Shown piece after piece: positions 25,934-34,721 of a stretch of DNA of 50,304 nucleotides. The first letter of the stretch is position 1, and each line of letters begins with the position of its first letter. The position numbers were made by a program, and so were the translations under genes. The notes beneath the pieces were generated by a model, which did no database searches, was not told where the DNA came from, and worked only from the letters and a program-made list of their open reading frames with translations. The DNA is from Psychrobacter sp. UBA6766 (GTDB taxonomy: Bacteria; Pseudomonadota; Gammaproteobacteria; Pseudomonadales; Moraxellaceae): NCBI RefSeq assembly GCF_002453355.1, contig NZ_DKGQ01000012.1, forward strand, positions 1-50,304, written 5' to 3'.

Positions 25934-25963
25934 TTAGCGATTGCATCCTGCAATAAGCGCTAA
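25934..25963 (-). promoter_or_regulatory. Inverted repeat in the lipase 5' leader
   Basis: TTAGCG-ATTGCA, loop TCC, TGCAAT, a three-base bulge, CGCTAA. It lies about 70 bases upstream of the lipase start and could be a regulator site or an mRNA hairpin; which is unknown. Confidence 0.5.
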
Positions 25964-26175
25964 AAACCGTTGCTAATCCTTTTAGCAAACAAAATTACGA
26001 TACTTATATATTCTGTAATATTCAACTGATTCTTTAATTTATTCCTTTTATTCTTGTGACTATACAGTCAATTTGGAATAGTCAACTCAAGCACGACGAC
26101 CGCTATAAAAATATGTAATATCAAAACGATTGAAATATTCAATAACGTGAATTTAAGCAGTAAGCCATAGGTTTA

Positions 26176-26184
26176 TGCTATAAT
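26176..26184 (+). promoter_or_regulatory. Extended -10 promoter of map
   Basis: TGC followed by a perfect TATAAT (26179-26184) makes an extended -10 element. No good -35 is seen, as is common for this class. Transcription would start near 26191, about 27 bases before the ATG. Confidence 0.6.
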
Positions 26185-26217
26185 TAGTCTCTAAATTTTA
26201 TAAAAATAAGTAAGATT

Positions 26218-27012
26218 ATGATGACTAAAAAATCCCTTATCCAATCTCCTGAAGCCATAGAAAAAATGCGCGTCGCTGGTAAACTGGCCAGTGATGTCCT
26301 TGTCATGCTTGATGAGCATGTTAAAGTGGGTGTCAGTACCGAAGCATTAAACCAAATTGCTCATGACTATATTGTTAACGTGCAAGACGCGATTCCTGCC
26401 CCTCTTAACTATAACGGCTTTCCAAAATCTATCTGCACCTCAGTCAACCACGTGGTGTGCCACGGCATTCCAACCGACAATAAACTGCTAAAAGATGGCG
26501 ATATCATCAATATTGATGTCACTGTTATTAAGGATGGTTATTATGGTGACACTTCAAAAATGTGGATCGTCGGCAATGGCTCTATCATGGCGCAGCGTAT
26601 CTGCAAAGTGGCACAAGATGCGCTTTATGCGGGAATGAGTGTGGTCAAAAATGGCGCTCGCTTGGGTGATATTGGCGCTGCTATCCAAGAAGTGGTCGAA
26701 CCTGAGCGTTTTAGTATTGTGCGCGAGTTTTGTGGTCACGGTATCAGCAACGAATTCCATCACGAACCACAAGTGATGCATTATGGTAAAAAAGGCACGG
26801 GTTTTGAGCTAAAAACGGGGATGACTTTTACCATTGAACCGATGATTAACCAAGGTACGTGGCAAACTAAGATTCTACCGGATGAATGGACAGCAATCAC
26901 CAAAGACCGCAAGCTGTCAGCGCAGTGGGAACATACCATGGTGGTGACGGACAATGGCTGTGAAGTCTTTACCACGCGCCCCGAAGAAGACTTAAGTTTT
27001 TTAACCCAGTAA
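26218..27012 (+). CDS. map: Methionine aminopeptidase, type I
   Basis: Removes the initiator methionine from new proteins. The five metal ligands of the family are visible: Asp100, Asp111, His174, Glu207 and Glu238, in their usual contexts (NIDVTVIKDGYYGDTSK, FCGHGISNEFHHEP, TFTIEPM and QWEHT). The length of 264 is normal. Two adjacent ATGs begin the gene; either may be used. It is not next to rpsB as in many bacteria. It has its own promoter and terminator, and glnD follows after 146 bases. Confidence 0.96.
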   Translation: MMTKKSLIQSPEAIEKMRVAGKLASDVLVMLDEHVKVGVSTEALNQIAHDYIVNVQDAIPAPLNYNGFPKSICTSVNHVVCHGIPTDNKLLKDGDIINIDVTVIKDGYYGDTSKMWIVGNGSIMAQRICKVAQDALYAGMSVVKNGARLGDIGAAIQEVVEPERFSIVREFCGHGISNEFHHEPQVMHYGKKGTGFELKTGMTFTIEPMINQGTWQTKILPDEWTAITKDRKLSAQWEHTMVVTDNGCEVFTTRPEEDLSFLTQ

Positions 27013-27017
27013 TACGT

Positions 27018-27046
27018 AAAAAGATCGCTTAGGCGGTCTTTTTTTT
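27018..27046 (+). terminator. Intrinsic terminator of map
   Basis: AAGATCGC pairs with GCGGTCTT around TTAG, followed by a long T-run. Confidence 0.9.
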
Positions 27047-27158
27047 GTCTGATAATTCAGGCATATTGGCTGTGCTATTTTTTGATTTTTATTGTGATAT
27101 TTGCCCTTACCCATTTTTTTAGCTCCTCCATTTACAACTTCTTAATCGGATATCCTTC

Positions 27159-29915
27159 ATGTTTACTTGCGATGTTGCCACCATTGATTTGACGCCCATG
27201 CCTGTATTATCAGGCCATAGCACTGCAACCAATAACGTGACAACGCCAGAAATTTCCGAGCACAGTATTTTTGAACACGGTATTTTTGAGCATAGTATTG
27301 CTGAATGGCTGATCCAAATCAATGACGATATCAGCCGTGAGCTCGAACGCGGCGTCAACATTCGTCAATTGGTGGCGGCGCGTGCCTGCGTCATCGACGA
27401 TTTACTCATTGCCTTGTTTAAATGGTTTGAGCTTGATAAAACAGACTTGGCGTTATTTGCGACTGGCGGCTATGGTCGCGGCGAGCTGTCATTATATTCA
27501 GACGTAGACATTTTACTGCTAACGCCAAACGACATTCAGGCTGATAACAGAGAGAAAATCGATAACTTAGTGGCGCTATTATGGGATATTGGACTTGAGC
27601 CTGCTCTATCGGTGCGCAGCGTCAGCGAATGCTTGGAGGCGGCGCAGGATCACACGATTGCTAGTGCTTTATTAGAATCGCGGCTATTAATCGGCAATGA
27701 GGCGCTGCAAGATGTGCCACACAAAATTGTCAATACGCAGTGGTCGCCACGTGATTTTTTCGACGTAAAAATCGCTGAAGCAAAAGCGCGCTATTTGCAG
27801 CACAATGCCACCGAATATAACCTTGAGCCTAACATCAAAACGGCGCCCGGTGGTCTGCGTGATATTCATATTATTGGCTGGGTGACCAAGCGCTATTTTC
27901 GCGTTGGTAAGCTTTATGATTTGGTGCAGCAAAATTTTTTAACTGAAAAAGAGTTCGATGAGCTGAATTTTGCCGAAGGCTATTTATGGCAAATCCGTCA
28001 CTATCTACATGAGCTGACCGGACGCAATGAAAACAAGCTGTTGTTTGACTATCAGCGTGAGATTGCGCAAATGATGGGTTATGAGACGCAGCCTGACGAC
28101 CAGCCAAATGCGGCGGTCGAGCGCTTCATGCGCGATTATTATCGTTGTGCGATGCAGATATCGACACTGTCTGAAATGCTGACCAATCATTATTACGAAA
28201 CCATTATCGAGCCGCAATTACCGGATGAAGAACGGCCAAAGAAACATCCGATTAACGCCCGCTTCAATCAAGTCGGCGAACAAATTGCGATATCGCATCA
28301 TCGTGTCTTTGCCCAGCACCCTGAGTCGGTTTTAGAGATGTTTTTGCTGATGGGTCAATATGGCATTAAAAATGTCCGCACTCATACCCTGCGAGCGCTA
28401 AAAATTGCCGCGCGCGGTATCGATCAAGTTTATAGAGAAAACCCAACCCATCAAGCGCTGTTCTTAGCCAATTTAAAAGAGCAGAATTACTTATTTCATC
28501 GTCTGCGTACCATGAACCGCTACGGTGTTTTGGGCAACTACATCCCAGCTTTTGCGCAAGTAACAGGACTCATGCAGTACGATTTATTTCATCGTTATAC
28601 TGTCGATGCGCATACATTATTTTTGATTCGAATTTTGCACCGCTTTACCGATCCGCGTTTTTATAAAGATTTTCCACTGGTCAGCTCTATCTTTCAGCGT
28701 ATCGAGCGCAAAGAGATTTTAGTTCTGGCAGCGATGTTCCATGATATTGCTAAAGGTCGCGGCGGCAATCATAGTCAGCTTGGCGAAACGGAAGCCATTG
28801 AGTTTTGTCTTGCCCATGGTATGAGCACAGCGGACGCGCATTTGGTTGGCTGGCTGACCCGCTATCACTTGCTGATGTCGATGACAGCGCAGAAAAAGGA
28901 TATCTCGGACCCAGAAGTTGTGACGCTATTTGCCGATTTAGTCGGAAATGTCACCCATCTAAACCATCTGTACGTACTGACGGTTGCTGATATGAATGCC
29001 ACCAATCCTCAGCTTTGGAACAGCTGGCGCGCGACGCTCATGAAACAGTTATACTCACAAACGCGGCGTATCTTGCGTGCTGATATTGATGCGCCGACCA
29101 ACCGCCAAGACATGATTAGCGTCACGCGTAAACAAGCGCTGGCAATGCTTGATAATGTTGACAATCAACATATGAATCGCGAAGAGGTTTTAAGACTTTG
29201 GGATGATTTGGGTGATGAGTATTTTTTGCGCGAGATTGCAGAAGATATCTTATGGCATACCGAAGCTATCTTGAACCATCCGCCCATCGGACGCGCTTCT
29301 GATGCTACGAGTACACCGCTGGTGGTTTTACGTGAGCATCGCGAGCTGGCGCTTGATGCAGTGCAGGTGTTTATTTATACTCAAGATCAAGTCAATTTAT
29401 TTGCGGTAACCATGGCTGTCTTTGATCAGATGAATTTAGATGTTTTGGATGCGCGCATTATTACCGCAACCCGTGATTTTGCCTTGGATTCTTACGTGTT
29501 GCTCGATCGTAGCGGCACACTACTGGTCGATATGGACAGCCAACAAGAACTCAAGCAACGCTTGATTGATGCCTTTAAAAACCCAACCGTTCCTAAATTG
29601 ATACAGCGAAAAATTCCGCGCCAGCTTCGACATTTTGATGTCGCTACAACGATTAATTTTGAGTTTAACGAGGCGTCAAATCAGCATATTATGAGTTTAG
29701 AGACGCTTGATCAACCAGGATTACTTGCGCGCGTTGGACAAGTGTTTTTACAGCAAAAGATTGAGGTACATGCCGCCCGAATCACCACGTTAGGTGAGCG
29801 CGCAGAAGATATGTTCTATATCAGTGATCAAAACGATCAAGCATTATCGGCAGATAAACTTGAGACATTAAAAGTAGCCTTGATAGCAAGCCTTAGCATT
29901 CGCAATGAGGCGTAG
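27159..29915 (+). CDS. glnD: Bifunctional [PII] uridylyltransferase / uridylyl-removing enzyme
   Basis: The nitrogen sensor that adds or removes UMP on PII proteins in response to glutamine. The nucleotidyltransferase motif GGYGRGELSLYSDVDILLL spans residues 103-121. An HD hydrolase domain contains FHDIAKGRGGNHSQLGE (near 525), and two ACT domains close the protein (about 735-815 and 845-918). The 918-residue length is slightly more than in E. coli. The extra N-terminus includes three 5-residue repeats of the pattern E-H-x-I-x (residues 34-48). The ribosome site is weak, so a later ATG (27198) is possible. Confidence 0.95.
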   Translation: MFTCDVATIDLTPMPVLSGHSTATNNVTTPEISEHSIFEHGIFEHSIAEWLIQINDDISRELERGVNIRQLVAARACVIDDLLIALFKWFELDKTDLALFATGGYGRGELSLYSDVDILLLTPNDIQADNREKIDNLVALLWDIGLEPALSVRSVSECLEAAQDHTIASALLESRLLIGNEALQDVPHKIVNTQWSPRDFFDVKIAEAKARYLQHNATEYNLEPNIKTAPGGLRDIHIIGWVTKRYFRVGKLYDLVQQNFLTEKEFDELNFAEGYLWQIRHYLHELTGRNENKLLFDYQREIAQMMGYETQPDDQPNAAVERFMRDYYRCAMQISTLSEMLTNHYYETIIEPQLPDEERPKKHPINARFNQVGEQIAISHHRVFAQHPESVLEMFLLMGQYGIKNVRTHTLRALKIAARGIDQVYRENPTHQALFLANLKEQNYLFHRLRTMNRYGVLGNYIPAFAQVTGLMQYDLFHRYTVDAHTLFLIRILHRFTDPRFYKDFPLVSSIFQRIERKEILVLAAMFHDIAKGRGGNHSQLGETEAIEFCLAHGMSTADAHLVGWLTRYHLLMSMTAQKKDISDPEVVTLFADLVGNVTHLNHLYVLTVADMNATNPQLWNSWRATLMKQLYSQTRRILRADIDAPTNRQDMISVTRKQALAMLDNVDNQHMNREEVLRLWDDLGDEYFLREIAEDILWHTEAILNHPPIGRASDATSTPLVVLREHRELALDAVQVFIYTQDQVNLFAVTMAVFDQMNLDVLDARIITATRDFALDSYVLLDRSGTLLVDMDSQQELKQRLIDAFKNPTVPKLIQRKIPRQLRHFDVATTINFEFNEASNQHIMSLETLDQPGLLARVGQVFLQQKIEVHAARITTLGERAEDMFYISDQNDQALSADKLETLKVALIASLSIRNEA
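27258..27302 (+). repeat. Three in-frame 15-bp repeats in glnD
   Basis: Three 15-base units coding EHSIF, EHGIF and EHSIA lie in the variable N-terminal extension of GlnD. Confidence 0.75.
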
Positions 29916-29925
29916 ACGTTTTAGC

Positions 29926-29949
29926 ATTAAAATATTAAAACGTTAAAAA
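29926..29949. repeat. Three degenerate 8-bp repeats after glnD
   Basis: ATTAAAAT, ATTAAAAC and GTTAAAAA follow each other directly, 10 bases after the glnD stop. AT-rich sequence makes chance a real possibility. Confidence 0.45.
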
Positions 29950-29962
29950 TGTAGCATGAATA

Positions 29963-30007
29963 AAAAAAACGCTTTATCGTTAATTCTCTAACGATAAAGC
30001 ATTTTTT
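29963..30007 (+). terminator. Bidirectional intrinsic terminator (glnD / membrane protein)
   Basis: A perfect 12-bp stem GCTTTATCGTTA / TAACGATAAAGC, loop ATTCTC, with an A-tract left and T-tract right, lies between convergent genes. Confidence 0.9.
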
Positions 30008-30070
30008 AAGGTAAGAAATAACATACGTTTTAAAGCAGATATTTAGTAAATGATTTTATGAATAGCAACT

Positions 30071-30739
30071 TTATATCACGCTTTTATATACCATTTCGCT
30101 TGCAAGCTCTTTAAGCTCCTCATCGGCAAGCTCTAACGGTAAAATCTCTGCTTCTATCTGCCGCTGCCCAAGCATCAAGCGCCCTGCATCGACTTCTTTT
30201 TGTAGTAAGCGCTGCAAACTTGCTAGATGAAATTCTGCATCGTAGTATTCATAGATTTGTTGTAAAGAAATTGGTGCCTTGGCATGCACATCACGATAAA
30301 GGGTGTCGGCACCCAGAATTGTCATTTCATTGAGTGCTTCTTCACGCAACACATCGGTTTGATTGATTTTATTTTGCAAATGATTGGCAAATCGGCCTTT
30401 AAACCCTAGCATGACGATAAAAATTAACGTTTGAATGAAAAATAAGGTGATATATTGCCATAAAGGCAGTGACATATTTAACAGTCTGCTAAGTAGCATG
30501 AGTATCATTGCCATGACGACGTAGCTGACCAATTGCCAGAGCAGCCACATCATCAAACTGTTGTCCCCAAACCAGAACATCTGGCGCTCTTTTAGCAAAG
30601 TCAGCTGCTGACGCGTCTGCCACCAACTATGCTCGCGCTGTATGAGTTGCTCGTACAACTCAGCACGCTGGTTACCATCAAAATGTTGCTCATTGATATC
30701 TGTAGCGCTGCGCTCATCAGTTTTTAAAACACTAGACAT
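30071..30739 (-). CDS. Two-helix membrane protein of unknown function
   Basis: Family not recognised. The 222-residue protein has a charged, helical N-terminal cytoplasmic part (1-55), two transmembrane helices close together (about 63-85 and 92-112) and a C-terminal helical region of about 100 residues rich in Glu and Leu that may form a coiled coil. This helical-hairpin topology suggests an inner-membrane protein with both ends in the cytoplasm (inference). It is a single-gene unit, convergent with glnD and divergent from dapC. Confidence 0.75.
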   Translation of the reverse strand: MSSVLKTDERSATDINEQHFDGNQRAELYEQLIQREHSWWQTRQQLTLLKERQMFWFGDNSLMMWLLWQLVSYVVMAMILMLLSRLLNMSLPLWQYITLFFIQTLIFIVMLGFKGRFANHLQNKINQTDVLREEALNEMTILGADTLYRDVHAKAPISLQQIYEYYDAEFHLASLQRLLQKEVDAGRLMLGQRQIEAEILPLELADEELKELASEMVYKSVI

Positions 30740-31107
30740 ATCAAGGTATCCTTAAACTAATCTATCGTTATTACTGACAGTTATTTTTTGCTTGGTTAAA
30801 AATTACACCACTTCAGTTTTATCAATGCTTAGTAGGAACAACACTTAGTTTAAGCAATACTTATTTTAAACAGTACTTAGTTTAAACAATGCTTAGCAGC
30901 ATAATAAAATTGATGATGGCTCAAAACACGCCGTTGGTAAAAACGATTTTCTAAATCGCTTACGACTGCTGCTTTCAACTGTCATTCGAGACTGACAATG
31001 ATAAGCATGAGAAGAAAAAGACAAAAAATAAGAGAAGTGCTACACTGCTCAAATGTAATTTTTCTTTATAACTTTATTATTAATTGTCTATTATAGTTAG
31101 CCTACTT
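30740..31107. other. Divergent intergenic region with 16-bp repeat array
   Basis: 368 bases with no gene. It contains the five-copy 16-bp array at 30823-30902. The dapC frame is open from a TTG at 31084, which I do not use. Confidence 0.6.
30823..30902. repeat. Five-copy 16-bp degenerate tandem array
   Basis: Five units of exactly 16 bases with consensus CAATACTTAGTTTAAA start at 30823, 30839, 30855, 30871 and 30887. Inner units are closest to consensus. The outer two share CAATGCTTAG. It sits between the divergent promoters of the membrane protein and dapC. Confidence 0.85.
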
Positions 31108-32382
31108 ATGAATCACAACTTAACGTCTCTGCATCCTTACCCGTTCGCTAAGATGGCAACCTTGCTTGAGGATAGTACGCCAGCCCTTAACGACAGCGAA
31201 ATCAAGCTCGGTATCGGTGAGCCGAAACATGAGCCACCGGCATTTGTGTTGGACGTATTACGGGAAAACTTGGACAAAATAAGCCAATACCCAACCACAA
31301 ATGGTCTGTTTGAGCTGCGCCAAACCATCGCTCACTGGTTAGAGAAGCGCTTCTTTTTAAATCATGTCGATCCTTATACCCAGGTTTTGCCAGTCATGGG
31401 AACGCGTGAAGCGATTTTTAGCTTAGTTCAAGCCGTCATCGACTACCCGCAAACAGATACAACAGACGAAACTACCAATCAACTAGCCGTTAACGATCAA
31501 TTAGACGCTAAAAAACTGACGAATACTGATCAAACGCCTACCATAGTCATGCCCAATCCGTTTTATCAGATATACGAGGGCGCTGCGATACTGGCGCAAG
31601 CGGAGCCGTATTTCCTGCCTTGTACAGTCGACAATGATTTTAAAGGTGACTATCGCGCGGTGCCAAAAGACGTTTGGTTACGCACGCAGCTCCTGTTTGT
31701 CTGTAGCCCGAACAATCCTACTGGTTCAGTGATGACCATAGACGACTGGGAATACCTATTTCGTTTATCAGACCAATTTGGCTTTATCATTGCCAGTGAC
31801 GAGTGTTATAGCGAGCTGTATTTTGATAGCGCGCCGATTGGTTTATTGCAAGCTTGTGCGGCCCTTGGTCGCCATGACTTTAAAAATTGCGTGGTATTTC
31901 ATTCTTTATCTAAGCGTTCAAACTTGCCCGGCCTACGTTCAGGCTTTGTGGCGGGCGATGCCGCTATTCTACAAGCCTATTTGCAATATCGCACTTATCA
32001 AGGCTGCGCGATGCCGATACCGCATCAGCTTGCCTCCATCGCCGCTTGGGAAGATGAAAAACACGTAGCGCAAAATCGCGCGCTCTATCAAGAAAAATTT
32101 GCCTTATGGATGGCAGAGCTTGGCAAATTACTTGATCTACGTATGCCAAAGGCTGGATTTTACTTTTGGATAAAAGTACCGGAGCAGTTCAATGGCGACG
32201 ACGAGATCTTTGTTAAAGCCTTATATGAGCAAGCAAACATTCACGCACTGGCTGGACGCTACTTATCACGCGAAGTTGATGGTAAAAATCCAGGAAAAGG
32301 TTATGTGCGCATTGCCTTGGTTGCGAGCGTTGATGAAAGTCGTGAAGCAATTCGCCGTATTCGTCAACTTCTTGCCGCTTAA
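31108..32382 (+). CDS. dapC: Succinyldiaminopimelate aminotransferase
   Basis: A PLP-dependent class I/II aminotransferase of lysine and peptidoglycan-precursor synthesis. The 424-residue protein begins with the typical LHPYPFAKMATLLE segment. It has IKLGIGEPKHEPP near residue 30, the CSPNNPTGSV block, SDECYSELYFD, and the PLP lysine in FHSLSKRSNLPGLRSGF. These are DapC-like rather than ArgD-like features. An insertion of about 25 polar residues near 115-140 is unusual. Start taken as the ATG at 31108; the ribosome site is weak. A long perfect hairpin follows the gene. Confidence 0.9.
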   Translation: MNHNLTSLHPYPFAKMATLLEDSTPALNDSEIKLGIGEPKHEPPAFVLDVLRENLDKISQYPTTNGLFELRQTIAHWLEKRFFLNHVDPYTQVLPVMGTREAIFSLVQAVIDYPQTDTTDETTNQLAVNDQLDAKKLTNTDQTPTIVMPNPFYQIYEGAAILAQAEPYFLPCTVDNDFKGDYRAVPKDVWLRTQLLFVCSPNNPTGSVMTIDDWEYLFRLSDQFGFIIASDECYSELYFDSAPIGLLQACAALGRHDFKNCVVFHSLSKRSNLPGLRSGFVAGDAAILQAYLQYRTYQGCAMPIPHQLASIAAWEDEKHVAQNRALYQEKFALWMAELGKLLDLRMPKAGFYFWIKVPEQFNGDDEIFVKALYEQANIHALAGRYLSREVDGKNPGKGYVRIALVASVDESREAIRRIRQLLAA

Positions 32383-32441
32383 AAGCTCATCGAAATATAA
32401 TTCAAGCGCTAGCGCCCTTCCAATCAATAATACATACTACC

Positions 32442-32490
32442 AAGAAAGCGTAAATAACCACAACTATATTGTGGTTATTTACGCTTTCTT
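32442..32490 (+). terminator. Perfect 22-bp inverted repeat, probable terminator of dapC
   Basis: Arms at 32442-32463 and 32469-32490 are perfectly complementary with loop CTATA. The arm begins A-rich and ends T-rich, so it can work as a terminator. It is far longer than the other terminators here. Confidence 0.75.
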
Positions 32491-32612
32491 ATTAAGACTT
32501 TCTCCTAAACAGTGCTATATTAAAAGTAACTCGACTTTATCCTTCTACTTGTTATTATCAATAAAGCCCTTCCTCCTAAGCTTCTGCTAAATATGCCATC
32601 AAGGATGATGCC

Positions 32613-34655
32613 ATGCCCCATCTCGATTTTACCCAGCCGCCTTTTGATGTATTAAGCGCAGCTGAACGTCAAAGTGTCAGAAAAAATACTCAAATCCGTT
32701 ATCTTGCTAAAGATGAGTGCTTGCTCGCGGACGATTTGCCATACTTTTATGTGGTTCTCAAAGGTCAAATCGAGCAGTTGCTTAATGGTGAGTTTATCGC
32801 GGCTTATCTGGGTAGCAATCACACCGATCATCTTAATAGCAATGATTGGTTTGACAGTCGGCGGTTACCAAAATCCCTCACAGAAGAGGATATGCAAGAA
32901 AACAATAATTTAACCAGCGGCCTCTACACTAGCACTACAAACAAAAATATAATATCGCCCTACGAATTTCGTGCTGTCGAAGACACACTATTGCTGCAAG
33001 TGAATGGCGCAACGGTTGATAAGATCAGTGCGCAAAACCATTTAGTGCGTCAACTATTATCAGAAGATTTACCTGAACGATTAAAGGCATTGCAGCAGCG
33101 GCGTAGGGGGCAAAACTTAGACAATACTAGCGCCAATCGTTACAATGAGCAGCAAGAAGTACAGCAAATCATGATGCAACCCGTGATTGATGTGCGCTTA
33201 TTGCCAGTACATATTATTGATGCTAACAGCAGCTTATATGAAGCAGCACATATCATGACCAAGGCAGGGCTCAAGCATGTATTGGTAAGACCACTTAACC
33301 AACTAGATAATACGCCATTGCTAGAAGCAAGCGATATTCAAACGCAAGGTGATAGCAAATCTCATCCACCTAAAAGCTATTTTGGTCGTGGTTTGGGTAT
33401 TTTAACCGATACCGATGTCTGCCGCGCCGTGAGTGAGCAAAAAAATCCTGCTATCACGCCCTGCCAACACTACGCAAACTTCAACCTGCGCACCATTGAT
33501 GCCAACGATGAAATTGGCGAGGCACTATTGACCATGACCCGCTACCGTGTCCATAGGTTGCCAGTCATTGATGCCAACGGCGAAGTGGCAGGCGTGCTCG
33601 GGCAAAGCGATATGCTCGCCCATATTGGTCATCACTCCCAATTAATTAGTATTCGAATTGAACAAGCAAAAGACTTGCCTAGCTTAGAGACCGCGGTCGA
33701 GCTCATCGGACGCTATATTCGCGCGCAGCATCAAAATGGGGTAAAAATCGGTAACGTCAGCCGCATGGTACAAACGCTCAATGCGCAAGTTTTTACCAAA
33801 CTTTGGCAACTTATCGTACCTGATGAAGTGATGGCAAATACTTGCGTTATCGTTATGGGCTCAGAGGGTCGTGGCGAGCAAATCATGCGTACCGACCAAG
33901 ACAATGCGCTGATTATCCGTGATGGATTTAGCCATCCTGACTTAGCACAATTTGCTAATACCTTTAACAATCGCTTGGCAGAGTTGGGTTATCCGCTATG
34001 CGATGGCAACATTATGATGACCAACCCAATGTGGCGACAGCCGCTCAATCAGTTTAAAACCCAGATTAGCTTATGGTTTAAAAATACTGTCCCACTGCAC
34101 AGTATTTATTTATCGGCGCTATTCGATGGAGAATACGTCTGCGGCGACGAGGCGCTACTGACGGATATCCGTGAACATTTAAAAATTGCCCATCGCCAAT
34201 CGGACCTGATGTTTGTGCGTCAGTTCGCTCGTGCGGCCCTGCAATTTGGCGATGTCGGTCAATGGTGGCAAAAGTTTTTGCCGCGCCTTAGTGGTAAACC
34301 GAATGCTTATGATATCGACCTTAAAAAAGCCGGTATCTTTCCGCTGGTACATGGTATTCGTACCTTAGCACTAGAAAATGATATTTTTGATGCGCCCAGT
34401 AGCAAAGGTCGCCTTAAGGCCTTGGTGCAAGTACGAGCCTTGACCCAGCAGCGGGCTGATACCTTGCTTGAAGCGTTAGAATTTTTTATGGCGCAGCGTT
34501 TGTCCGTGGCACTATCGACAGAGGATAAACATGCTCAGCAAGTTGATCCGACAACTTTATCGGCACTTGAGAGAGATTTATTAAAAGAGTGTCTCGCCGT
34601 GGTCAAAAGCTTTAAGGGTCAGTTAAGTCGTCATTATCAGCTAGAATTTAATTAG
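32613..34655 (+). CDS. cNMP-binding / CBS / DUF294 nucleotidyltransferase-like protein
   Basis: A 680-residue cytoplasmic signalling protein. Order: a cyclic-nucleotide-binding fold (about 10-130), two CBS domains (about 195-345, with GRGLGILTDTDVCRAV and YRVHRLPVIDANGEVAGVLG), a DUF294 nucleotidyltransferase domain with GSEGRGEQIMRTDQDNA (about 416-432), and the DUF294 C-terminal helical domain. Ligand and target are unknown. The CBS pair suggests adenylate nucleotide sensing. AAGGA precedes the ATG. A DnaQ-like exonuclease follows 66 bases downstream, an arrangement I recall from other gammaproteobacteria, often near acetate permease genes, which are not seen here. Confidence 0.92.
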   Translation: MPHLDFTQPPFDVLSAAERQSVRKNTQIRYLAKDECLLADDLPYFYVVLKGQIEQLLNGEFIAAYLGSNHTDHLNSNDWFDSRRLPKSLTEEDMQENNNLTSGLYTSTTNKNIISPYEFRAVEDTLLLQVNGATVDKISAQNHLVRQLLSEDLPERLKALQQRRRGQNLDNTSANRYNEQQEVQQIMMQPVIDVRLLPVHIIDANSSLYEAAHIMTKAGLKHVLVRPLNQLDNTPLLEASDIQTQGDSKSHPPKSYFGRGLGILTDTDVCRAVSEQKNPAITPCQHYANFNLRTIDANDEIGEALLTMTRYRVHRLPVIDANGEVAGVLGQSDMLAHIGHHSQLISIRIEQAKDLPSLETAVELIGRYIRAQHQNGVKIGNVSRMVQTLNAQVFTKLWQLIVPDEVMANTCVIVMGSEGRGEQIMRTDQDNALIIRDGFSHPDLAQFANTFNNRLAELGYPLCDGNIMMTNPMWRQPLNQFKTQISLWFKNTVPLHSIYLSALFDGEYVCGDEALLTDIREHLKIAHRQSDLMFVRQFARAALQFGDVGQWWQKFLPRLSGKPNAYDIDLKKAGIFPLVHGIRTLALENDIFDAPSSKGRLKALVQVRALTQQRADTLLEALEFFMAQRLSVALSTEDKHAQQVDPTTLSALERDLLKECLAVVKSFKGQLSRHYQLEFN

Positions 34656-34721
34656 GACGTCTCCTAGGAGGAATTCATCACCCGTCAAAAAATAAAAGAA
34701 GTCAAAAGGGAGCAAAATAGG

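Larger units (their letters stand above)
25866..26217. other. Divergent promoter region (lipase / map)
   Basis: 352 bases without a gene. It contains a bulged inverted repeat at 25934-25963 in the lipase leader and an extended -10 promoter for map near its right end. Confidence 0.55.

Noticed and set aside
32192..32590. 132-codon plus-strand frame overlapping the dapC end
   Set aside because: It overlaps dapC and runs through the long hairpin; no family features.
34661..34672. Palindrome CTCCTAGGAG before the exonuclease gene as an operator
   Set aside because: Only ten bases long and it may just include a Shine-Dalgarno-like core; too weak to call.
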